Assembly (NCBI GenBank): GCA_949358305.1
Contig: OX442314.1
Span: 56,429,369-56,493,368, forward strand
From: Strigamia acuminata
Taxonomy: Eukaryota > Arthropoda > Chilopoda > Geophilomorpha > Linotaeniidae
Direction: 5' to 3'
Length of the DNA: 64,000 nt
The notes beneath the pieces are model-generated. The model did no database searches. It was given only the letters and a program-made list of their open reading frames with translations, and had not been told where the DNA came from. Positions 29,536 to 38,700 of this stretch are shown one piece after another (positions within the stretch are counted from its first letter, which is position 1; every line of letters starts with the position of its first letter). The position numbers and the translations under genes were made by a program.

Positions 29536-30609
29536 TGTGGTGACCTCAAATATTCCTATTTGAGTGCGCACCATATTTCCAAATTGTCTTATAAACATAT
29601 TCAACAAGCTTATATGTTTTGTTTCAATGTAAATTGAAATAAAACATACATTAATAAAATATAAAACAAGACACAATATTACCCAAATAATATTGTGTTT
29701 TGCAGCAAGTTTTGGCCCAGCAACAGCGTCAACCAATCGCGCTGCAGCGTGCATTGCTTTGATGATGCTGCTAGGCGTGTGCCTGGGCGGAGCATCCCTT
29801 CCCCTCGCGCGTGCCCGGCTCAATTGTTGCACACGACCCGAAGGCGGCCGTGTGTGATCTTTGTGCAACTCGTCATCTGCGCAGCTTTTCTGAGCAGATT
29901 TAGAAGTGAGCCAAACGGTTTTGGCCCACTCTTCCCGCACTCTTGATCCTGCTTCCAAACCTTTCACAACCGTGTCAAACTTATGCCCAAACTCGCTAAG
30001 TGTGATCTGTGATATTGGAAGAATCGAGATTCATTGCTGGTCCGTGCCAACTGTACGGAATAGCGCCCTTCTGCTTGAATTACTACGCGTAATTTAAGCC
30101 ATTTCTGTGTGGAATTGACATAGAGCTTGCTCTGTCAATTTGAAGGCTTTGTGTTGAGTTTAACTCCACAAGGCAGATTGTGTTAAGACGGATTGTTACG
30201 TCGAGCTTGCTCCGTAATAATCACTTTCACCGTGTGTGAGAAGTATTCTCGTGTCGAGCGTGCTCCACGAGGATTTTAGAATATTTAGCAACGTATTTTA
30301 GCGTCGAGTTTACTCCGCTAAAATCCCGCGCTCACACGACGCCATCGACGCCATCTTGGAGCCAACGGTCACCTGTGAGTGTAGACATTGAAGAAGAAGC
30401 CAGATCGACCCCAAACATTATTATTTCATTTCAAATATACCTCCTTTGTATTTTGAACAATTAAAACTATCTAATTTTTCCTTTACTCTGTGTAAAATCA
30501 TTCCCCTAGACAAACATTTGGCCACAGAGTAGAAGTCCTGTACGGCATCTCTACGACGATTGCTTATTGAATTTACATAATTTAATAAGTAAAAACCCGG
30601 ATCGCCGCA
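29536..30609 (+). mobile_element. Element 1, 3' LTR
   Basis: 1074 bp, identical by eye to the 5' LTR except one base (30347). It carries the second copy of the hairpin array (30113-30324). Followed by the AATA target duplication. Confidence 0.93.
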
Positions 30610-30714
30610 AATACAAATAATTTATTGTATCGAGAATGATTTCAACATTTTTCGATGTATACAATTTAACACAGTTTCCTTCGACTTCTTTTGTTTTTAA
30701 TATTATTTTACATT

Positions 30715-30812
30715 ACCGTATTTTGCAGACCATAAGACGCACATTGAAAAGTCAACCAAAAGTTGGGTGCTTCATATGGTGCGAAGTGCGTCTTATAATC
30801 CAAAGTTATAGC
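30715..30812. mobile_element. MITE fragment with TACCGTATTTT end
   Basis: TACCGTATTTTGCAGACC at 30715, then CATAAGACGCAC and its inverted partner GTGCGTCTTATA about 55 bp later. Ends reading TACCGTATTTT with an inner AAGACGCAC palindrome are typical of ISL2EU-like MITEs. The right terminal TACGGTA is not seen, so it is truncated or decayed. Confidence 0.5.
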
Positions 30813-31136
30813 AAATCTGTGGAATCCCATAAAATTAATTCCGCAATAATAATAATCATCAAAGAAAATAATAATAAAAAATTAAATTTTAAAATTTTAA
30901 AATCTTTTGGTCCTATCATTTAAAATTTTTTTTCCCTACGAATTGACTGATAAATTTAAGGTACATCTAATGGTCTAACGCATCTTATCGTCCCCAAATT
31001 ATGCAAATGCCGATTAACTAATTGAATGATGGATTTTACTAAAAATGAGTGAAAACCAATTTAATCAAAACTCCTTTTTTCCTAGATGAATCTCCTTACA
31101 ACGGTTAAGCCACAATGCTTTTGAAATATTATGACG

Positions 31137-31657
31137 CTCCTACATTGCTGCTATGTGACAAATACTACGAGGTATAAAAAGCACACCAATCAGACATTTT
31201 ATTTCATATGTTAATTGATTGTCATGTATCACAAAGTTTTTCATAACAACAAGAGAAGACCAAGATTTGGATTTGACTTCAAATGGATTATTACCGTTCA
31301 GAGGTGGCGTCTTAGCAGGTGTTGGATATCGCATGATAAAGGTGAGAAAACTTAAATATGTCTTACTTTAGTCGAACACATCATTTGGTTCCAAACTCAA
31401 AAAGAAATTTACCCGACTGCTATTATACAGTTTTCCAAGGCATTAGACAAAATAAAACTTCAACCCCAGTTAATATACAATTCACCTGGTGGACACTTGC
31501 TTTGTCGTTTCTTCAACTTGCATTTTAACTTCATACGAAGCCAGAGACTTTTAGAACCGTGATTAACCACAAGACTCGTTTTAAAATGAATCTCAACCAG
31601 ATTTTTCCAAGGACAACAACTCTTGACTATATTGTAAAACATAAGTTGTTGAGTCAA
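31137..31657 (-). pseudogene. DEG/ENaC copy B middle exons, lying in reverse orientation
   Basis: On the minus strand two exon-like stretches match the missing middle of copy B. The first (about 31580-31475) reads KLKKRQSKCPPGELYIN, parallel to exon 3 of copy A (RPEFCPPGTLY). The second (31322-31138) starts TPPLNGNNPFEVKSKSWSS, continues VVMKNFVIHDNQLTY and ends PRSICHIA, fitting the following extracellular part of the family. Both are in phase 0. The donor after CPPGELY reads ATTAAC, where copy A has GTAAAT, so the splice site is lost. The flanking copy B exons are on the plus strand, so this piece is inverted. Confidence 0.5.
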
Positions 31658-31877
31658 AAGAATTTTTTTTCTCGAAAATTTGGGTTGGGATAAAAAAACA
31701 TTAAGTCATTTGGAATAGCCTAGGCCCCAAAAAATGTGCCCAGTCCACACTCAACAAAATCCAGCCTGAGTAGTACGAGCTTTGTTGGCTGAACTAAGAT
31801 TGATTGATTAAATCCTGGTGACTGTGTAATTATTACAAATATAAACTGACAAATATTTTTTTTAATTTATTAATAGT

Positions 31878-33056
31878 TGTTACGATCTCAAATGTTCACT
31901 TCATTTGTGAAGAAGTTTTTCTACCACGTTTTTTAAATATTATTTATATTTAAACCATAATCATTAGAATTGTGTTTTTTGCCGTGCACCTGTTGCGCTT
32001 TTGGGCAATTGGCCCAGAAGCTGTAACGGCTGCCCTGGCATTTTGAGCCCTGGATTGGGGCGTTGCTAAGTCAATCCCCAAATTTTGCACCGTTGCTAGG
32101 GCTGAAGCGTGCCTTGGCACACGCCACGCCTGCGCACTGGCCGTTTTCCGGCCATATTCCGAGTAATAATTCGAATTATTACTCACTCTTTGCATCACAC
32201 TCATACCGTTCACACCGACACAGCTTTGTTCACAACCAAAAACACTGTTTTGTCCGTGACTCGTGAGTTTTGCCAAGTTTCAACCCGATTTGTTTGAACC
32301 AACGTTCAAACGAATCACTTTCCGAGCCGCGAAGACGACGCACGACGGCCCAAACCACCGTCGTTCCCGCCGCCGCCCGAAGACCAACGCGCCCACGCCG
32401 TTGAAGATCGACGCCAGCCAGCCGCCGAGGATTGCAGAGCCATCGTCGCCGCTCCTCGACCTGTTGACGACGATTCCGATTCAGATTGTAGCGGATCTCC
32501 AGTCAGGTTTTAACGATCGGCGGTACCCGCCGTTTGACTACTTGTCTCCAACGGAAATCTCCCGTTGCAATCTAGGGTTTAACCCAAGATTTCCCGTCTT
32601 ATCAGGCTTAACAGCCGACACTCTTTGTGAAGTCTTTCGGCTTCGCACTTCCTTTCTCACTTCGCAGAATTTGCGCGGCGACGTGTCGCCATTTCTGCAC
32701 TGCTTTTTCCCGCCCGAAGGAGTCCCGCGCTGCTTCGAGCACGTCGCCTTCTACGCCGACGATCTTATCCTCATAGAACCCATTTTATTAACATTCACTT
32801 CAATTGAACCTGTAATTAACGCTCAATAAATTGATTAACTGTTTGATTTAAAATAACTAAACTAGCCTTTATTCGAGATCAAATCCCTAGACACCGACTT
32901 AACGGCTAACCCACCCGATAGAAGACCTATAAACGGCATTCAACTGCTTCCACAGGTGAACGCCGGGATCTCTTGCAATTGGAAAAATCCCATAGTGACT
33001 AAATATAAATTTAGTGTTGTTGTGAAAAGTCAATTGGAACCAGCAGGAACGCAACA
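31878..33056 (+). mobile_element. Element 2, 5' LTR
   Basis: 1179 bp, TG...CA, the same length as the 3' LTR. One difference found: A at 32275 against G at 44249. TATTTATATTTAAA (31940-31953) is the likely TATA region; AATAAA at 32825-32830. It contains a 24-bp perfect palindrome (32161-32184, arm GAGTAATAATTC), a 13-bp stem (32287-32316), and several G+C-rich stems (CGGCGG/CCGCCG at 32518-32532, GGCGAC/GTCGCC at 32677-32690). CCCTAGACA near the end is shared with element 1. Confidence 0.93.
32263..32829 (+). CDS. 188-codon ORF inside the LTR of element 2
   Basis: Open from an ATG at 32263 to a TAA overlapping the AATAAA. The 3' LTR copy (44237-44803) differs at one residue (Lys to Glu at residue 5). 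The predicted protein is Arg/Pro-rich at first, then contains FPPFDYLSPTEI-like and LTADTLCEVFRLRTSFL stretches. No family recognised. The same region folds into many hairpins, which could keep stop codons rare by chance. It would lie in the transcribed leader, so it might act as an upstream ORF. Coding is uncertain. Confidence 0.3.
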   Translation: MSFAKFQPDLFEPTFKRITFRAAKTTHDGPNHRRSRRRPKTNAPTPLKIDASQPPRIAEPSSPLLDLLTTIPIQIVADLQSGFNDRRYPPFDYLSPTEISRCNLGFNPRFPVLSGLTADTLCEVFRLRTSFLTSQNLRGDVSPFLHCFFPPEGVPRCFEHVAFYADDLILIEPILLTFTSIEPVINAQ

Positions 33057-33058
33057 CT

Positions 33059-33076
33059 TGGGGGCCCGTCCGGGAT
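33059..33076 (+). promoter_or_regulatory. Primer binding site, element 2
   Basis: Same 18 bases as in element 1 (TGGGGGCCCGTCCGGGAT), 2 nt after the LTR. tRNA-Pro-like. Confidence 0.8.
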
Positions 33077-33147
33077 AACCAATTGTTTAAACTTAGAATT
33101 TATTCCTACTTTCCTATCATCTTTCTCTCTTATCTGTCTAACTCAGT

Positions 33148-35733
33148 ATGTCTAACTCAGAAGGAGAAATTCCTATTGATGATGAAGGAGTACAGACTCG
33201 TACAAAAACGGGCGCTAAGCGCCGTAGATCGGGTCGTCCTCGAACGGCACGTAATAGTCTAACGGCTCAACATTTGGCCGAAACTATTGACGCTGTTGCC
33301 ACCGAGGGTGCCACGACTAAGGACGTTGGAACAGGCGGTGAAGAACGCGAAGTAGCGATTTCCACTGGACCAACGAACTGGGGCGATTCTTCCATGGATT
33401 TGGACACCATCGAGATTCCTGACACGCAACCGGTGGGTTACAAGGAACTTCTGGATCGAGCAATTCTCCAGGGGGTACAAGTGACTGATCAGATGACGAT
33501 TATGGAAATTTACGAAGCAATGTCTAATCATGAAAGAAAACGCCTGGTCGATCATATGAACGAGCAGATGGCTGCTGTTACTCGAAAAATGAACTTAGAG
33601 TCTCAAGCCAAGGAAATTGCTGAAAAATCGAATCAAGCTTTGCGAGAAATAAACGCTCAGTACCGTCACAGTGAAGAAAAGCTGAAAAAACAATCGGACG
33701 AACTGGAGCGCCAACGCATGGAATTCGATGCTCGAAAGAAACATTTGTCTAAAAAAGAGAATGAAGTCTTTAATAGAGAGCAGAAGATTGCTTGGGATTC
33801 CATAAAGCAACAGGAATCATCTAATGAAGAACTCCGTAGACAAATGGCAGCCGCCGACAAAAAAGCTCAAGAAACTGAAGATGAGCTGCGGCGAGCCAAA
33901 TTGCTGAAAGAACAAGAGGAATTTGAGGAGGAACAAGAACGAATACGTGTTGCTGAATTCGCCTCTAAACAGAAAAGTCCTGCCGCCAAGGTGAAAAAGA
34001 AAGTCGTGCGGCTAGGAGATGCTGCAAACGACGAATCGTCTCAATCATCAAGTGAAGATGAGCGACAGTCGCGCAAAAGAAGATGTTCCAATGCTGAAGG
34101 GCCTACATCAAAAAAGAACGGCGCTTCAGACGCCGAAATTTTCACTAATAGCGACAAACTCATGACCATGATGGATGAGAGAAATCGTATGAAGATACAA
34201 AACGATAATTATGACCAATCTGGAAGTCAAAGTGCGTCTCCGGACCCCGAAGATCGTGATAAGGGGGATGAACGTCAGAAATACGACGATGTACCTCCGC
34301 CACGAGGGTCGAAAGACGAATCCCTTTCGGAAGGCGAAAAATCTACTCGATCTGAGACGCGGAAAGAGCGAAAGAGTCGTTCAAGGACGAAATCCAGAAG
34401 ATCTCAATCCAGCGACGAACGTTATTACACTGCTGAACAGATTGATGCAATGTTTCAAAAACAAGCGCAGTCAGCAAGTCGAACCACACGGCTAGCAGAG
34501 TTACGTAAATTCGACTTGAAGCGCAAAATTGCAAAATACACCACTGATAAGTGGCGGCATAAAATTGCCGATGTGAAAACAATTCGATGGGATCGATTAG
34601 TCCCTGATCGTTTTAATGGAGAATTCCAAATGGGATCAACCTTTTTGGAAGAAATTACCAGAATGGCTCGACTAAATGGTATAACACCTCAAGATACTTT
34701 GGAGAAGTTAGTCCCAAAATCATTGGTGGCACGCGCCGAAAATTGGTTCGTTGAGCGTGAATTCGTGCATTGGAATCAATTTGTAGAAGCATTCATGCGA
34801 GAGTACGCTGAACCTACTGAAGATATTTATCAGTTATGGGACAATTTAGCTCAATCAGCGGGAGAAGACATCCGTTCCTATCTTCGCCGAACCGAAGATT
34901 TGTTGTCATCGTTACCTACGCCATCTACTGACCATGATGTGGACAGAAAATTTCGAAAGGCAATGACACCATATTCCCGAAGTATTCTACAAAATGTTGA
35001 TGCACCGCCGGTCGGATCATTCAAAGAACTCTCCCAATTTTTAAGGGATAATGACCTGAGAATTGAAGAAAAGTATAATGAATATTTGACTCCGGAGGAG
35101 ACTGCAGCTATTAAAAAACGGCAGTTACGCATTAAAGAATATGTGAAAGAAGCTAGGCTTGGACAAGCTCCTTTAATGCAACCCCGAGATCGAGGGGATT
35201 ACTTTGCGGAGAAGACGGATAAAACTACCAGTGCCGGACCTCCGAACCCCCACAAACTACCCAAAAATTCTCGAGCTTACGCGAATCTTGCCTTGTCGGA
35301 AGACAGCACTGATGTAGTCGAAGAAGACGACCCAGGGCTAGACCCTTTAGTTGAGAATGCTATTGTATTACTCGCGAAGCATGTCACTGAGAATAAATTT
35401 AGACCAAAAATGGTTGGTAAAAACGTTACTTTTAATACAGCAAACCTTAATACAGATGCTCGATCAAAATCACCTTTGCCGCTACCCATCAAGCCCGAAG
35501 TGATGCCGGATACTGAAAAGGAATCGGCTACAGATAAAAAGGCCGTAGAACCTCGTTCAAAGTCGCCCACTTCAGGAAACGGTCCTAGGCGCAAGTCACC
35601 GGAAACCGATCCGTGCCATAGATGTGGAAAGTTGGGGCATTGGTCCAATCAGTGTCCTGATAGAAGTCCGGTAGCTGCCGAGATAGAAGGTCTTGTCAGC
35701 AAGTTGGGGGAACTGCTCCGAAAAAACTTGTGA
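33148..35733 (+). CDS. gag: Element 2 gag polyprotein (861 aa)
   Basis: Homologous to element 1 gag with the same domain order. A basic N-terminus (KTGAKRRRSGRPRT) is followed by a Glu/Lys/Gln-rich coiled coil (about residues 130-270), an Arg/Ser-rich region (about 290-430), and the capsid-like domain (about 455-640: TIRWDRLVPDRFNGEF, WNQFVEAFMREYAEPTED, IRSYLRRTEDLL). One zinc knuckle, CHRCGKLGHWSNQC, is at about 823-836. The proline/glycine-rich block of element 1 gag is absent here. The pol frame begins just before the stop. Confidence 0.9.
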   Translation: MSNSEGEIPIDDEGVQTRTKTGAKRRRSGRPRTARNSLTAQHLAETIDAVATEGATTKDVGTGGEEREVAISTGPTNWGDSSMDLDTIEIPDTQPVGYKELLDRAILQGVQVTDQMTIMEIYEAMSNHERKRLVDHMNEQMAAVTRKMNLESQAKEIAEKSNQALREINAQYRHSEEKLKKQSDELERQRMEFDARKKHLSKKENEVFNREQKIAWDSIKQQESSNEELRRQMAAADKKAQETEDELRRAKLLKEQEEFEEEQERIRVAEFASKQKSPAAKVKKKVVRLGDAANDESSQSSSEDERQSRKRRCSNAEGPTSKKNGASDAEIFTNSDKLMTMMDERNRMKIQNDNYDQSGSQSASPDPEDRDKGDERQKYDDVPPPRGSKDESLSEGEKSTRSETRKERKSRSRTKSRRSQSSDERYYTAEQIDAMFQKQAQSASRTTRLAELRKFDLKRKIAKYTTDKWRHKIADVKTIRWDRLVPDRFNGEFQMGSTFLEEITRMARLNGITPQDTLEKLVPKSLVARAENWFVEREFVHWNQFVEAFMREYAEPTEDIYQLWDNLAQSAGEDIRSYLRRTEDLLSSLPTPSTDHDVDRKFRKAMTPYSRSILQNVDAPPVGSFKELSQFLRDNDLRIEEKYNEYLTPEETAAIKKRQLRIKEYVKEARLGQAPLMQPRDRGDYFAEKTDKTTSAGPPNPHKLPKNSRAYANLALSEDSTDVVEEDDPGLDPLVENAIVLLAKHVTENKFRPKMVGKNVTFNTANLNTDARSKSPLPLPIKPEVMPDTEKESATDKKAVEPRSKSPTSGNGPRRKSPETDPCHRCGKLGHWSNQCPDRSPVAAEIEGLVSKLGELLRKNL

Positions 35734-35769
35734 GCGCGAGTTTGGCAGCGAATACGCTGAAACTCGCGC
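35721..35769 (+). promoter_or_regulatory. -1 ribosomal frameshift signal, gag to pol (element 2)
   Basis: Slippery A AAA AAC at 35721-35727 in gag register, spacer TTGTGA (6 nt, with the gag stop). A perfect 10-bp stem GCGCGAGTTT (35734-35743)/AAACTCGCGC (35760-35769) then encloses a second stem CAGCG/CGCTG with loop AATA. The pol frame is -1 relative to gag. Layout matches element 1 to the nucleotide, although stem sequences differ. Confidence 0.9.
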
Positions 35770-38700
35770 CCGTTGCCTCGGAAACAATTAAGGAGATAGA
35801 CGTCGACGTTTGTCCCAAGATGGAAGTAACCCATGATTACCGTGAACCATTGGACAAAAACTATTTAGACTACTGGGATTCAGTAGACAAGAAACATTTG
35901 ATGGTAGCTCAGTTTAAGCCATGTGATCTGAGATTTCCTAAAGTTGACATTGCAAAACTTAACGAAGTCTTGGCCGAAAAAACGGCCGACAAACGATACT
36001 TTCAATATCACGTTAGGAAAGCGCTACAGTGCTATCCCAAACCAAGTAAAAATTGGATGGACAAACTTTGGGAAAAATTCCGTCCCAGGTCAAAAGAGGT
36101 CGATGAAATTGAAGAAATGACTAGAGCTATGGAAAAAGTCGTTCTATCCTATAACGATGAAATGGACGAACTACCTATTGATTATCCTGCATTAGAACAT
36201 CGGATACGTAGAGTCACCTGCAATTTGAACATGGAAGATTTTACGGGAATTCCGAAAATACAACTACAAACCATGAAAGGACCAATTACTGGATTGTTAG
36301 ATTCTGGAGCCAATAGAAGCTTTATGGCGGCTTCGGTAATGGAAAATCTGAAATTGGAAAAAGAATTACGGTACATCTCACCAGGTCTCTGTATTGGAAC
36401 GGCTGGCAAAGATATTCAACCAGTCGGAACCCTGTTGGTATCATTTCGATGGACACATGGAGTCCTTGTGCATCCTTTCATAGTTATTGAACACCGTTTC
36501 CCGATGATTTTATTGGGAAATGATTTCATGAAGCGGCTAAGTATACAGCCGAATCCGAAGACGCTGTCATGGAATTTTATTACTCCATTGACCGAAACTT
36601 TACCATATATACCGCAGTCAGTTTTGGACAGATATAAAACCAAAATTGAAGAATTACCGCCAGACAATGCTACGTTTGTATGTCATGAAGGAATTTTGGC
36701 TGGCGCAGCTACTCTGAAAATGGGAGATGATATCACCAAAATGGTGAATGATGCCAATCTAACATTGGAGCAAGGACTCTCATTGGCGGAAATATTAAAG
36801 AGACGACAGAGAATTCTATCAAGAGTTCCTGGCCGTACACACATAGTGCAGCACGATATCAAGCTGACAACTGATAAACCTATAAGGGTACCATTTAAAA
36901 GTTATAACCCTCAGAAAAGGGAAATAATTCGGCAAATCTGTCAGGATATGGTGGACAAGGGAATCGCTGTGCCTGCCACTGGAGATTATGCCATGCGAAT
37001 TGTTTTAGTGGTCAAACCAGGGGCCGAACCACGCCTCTGTGTAGATTACCGGCCATTAAACGAGCATACAGAATATGATCCTCCTCAGATGCCGACAATC
37101 GAAGAAATTTTAAGAGAAATTGGTTCATTTGAGTGGGTCACCACGATCGACTTGACAAAAGGCTACTGGCAGATAGGTTTAACCCCGTCTGCGCAGCCGA
37201 AAACGGCTTTTTGGAGCCCTATAGGCCGATTGATGTTTTTAGTTATGGCATTTGGACTGAAAAATGCGCCGACTAGTTTCCAACGTTTAATTGAGAAAGT
37301 CCTCGATGAAATGTATAGGCGACAAGCTTGGGCGTACCTAGACGATATCATAACTGTTTCGAAGACATATGAAGAACATTTAATCAATGTCGATAAAATT
37401 TTAGGAAAATTAGAACAAGCTAATTTGTGCGTCAACCCGGATAAGTCAAAATTCTGTAGAAAAGAATTGATTTTTCTTGGGTACAAATTAGGAACCGGCG
37501 GACTCGCCGTTGACCCCAAGAAGTTGGATGCAATTACGAAATTCCCAACCCCAACTAATTTAAAAGAACTTCAGCGTTTTTTGGGGATGGTTAACTTTTT
37601 CCATCGACTTCTAAAAAATTTATCGGTCATGGCAGAGCCATTGAGGCCTTTATTGAAAAAGGATATGGATTTCAATTGGCAACCCAGTCATCAAGAGTCT
37701 TTTGAAAAAATTAAGAAGGCCCTCACAGATTCGGGAACAATGGCCATGCCAGATCTGTATCAACCTTTCATAATTCATACGGACGCCAGTCGTCAAGGAT
37801 TGGGCGCCGCATTAATGCAAATCCAGCCTGAAAAAGGTGGACAAGAAGAACTACCGTGCGTTTATTCAAGCCGTAGCTTGCAGCCGGCTGAAGTAAATTA
37901 CACGGCTACTGAATTAGAGTGTTTGGCCGTTGTTTGGGCGCTGAGAAAATATCGCCCTTACATCGAATTTACCAAATTCACCGTTCAAACGGATCATCAG
38001 GCCTTGAAATGGCTAATGTCTCTGGAAGAACCGGCAGGACGTCTGGCGCGATGGCAACTTGAATTAATGGCGTATACATTTGAAATCCAGTATATTAAAG
38101 GGCCGTTAAACGTGTTGGCCGATGCTTTGTCTCGAGCTCCTGTCTGCACGCCCGAAGAAGATAACGTAGACGGTGAAGATGACGATTTATTGGCGTACTG
38201 TCCATCGCCATATCGACACTGGAAGCTGGGGGGACCGAATCAGCTTCCCACATCGGAAGTTGTTGAAGACGAGAGAATAATCAATTTTTGGTCGCATGCT
38301 TACGATCCTCCTAATGGTGAATCCAATGAAAAAATTCATCTCATGATGACTCAAGAGTTCGAATTCCCGTCATCAAATGTCCTCGTCCACACTTTTGCAG
38401 CCAACGTTGTGAAGAAATTAGAATGTGAGCCGCCTACAAGAGAAGAAATTATTGTTGGGCAAAAACAAGATAAAGAATGTCAAAAAATTCGAAATTTCCT
38501 GCTCAATGGCTGTTACCCTCCTGAACTTAAGCACGCGATGAGCAAGAGACGTTTTAAACGAAAGGCGTCCGCTTATCTAATTGAAGAAGATTTACTTCTG
38601 AAATTCCATCCAACTCTCACCGACGAGTTAGGAGAAAACGGAAGAGCGTTGAAAGTGGTTGTACCGGAAAATCTCGTTTACAGAGTCATCTGGACAGCTC

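Larger units (their letters stand above)
18135..30613 (+). mobile_element. Element 1: complete Ty3/Gypsy-type LTR retroelement with target duplication
   Basis: LTRs 18139-19212 and 29536-30609, flanked by AATA at 18135-18138 and 30610-30613. Inside are primer site, gag, frameshift signal, pol, spliced-leader-like intron, ORF3 and polypurine tract. Pol order is protease, RT, RNase H, integrase, as in Ty3/Gypsy. The integrase has a GPY module but I see no chromodomain. No ORF is broken. It is inserted in an intron of DEG/ENaC copy B, in the gene's own orientation. Confidence 0.93.

Noticed and set aside
31188-31330. Plus-strand exon ending at GTGAGA (31331)
   Set aside because: The donor is good, but the translation does not resemble the channel family, while the minus strand of the same stretch does.
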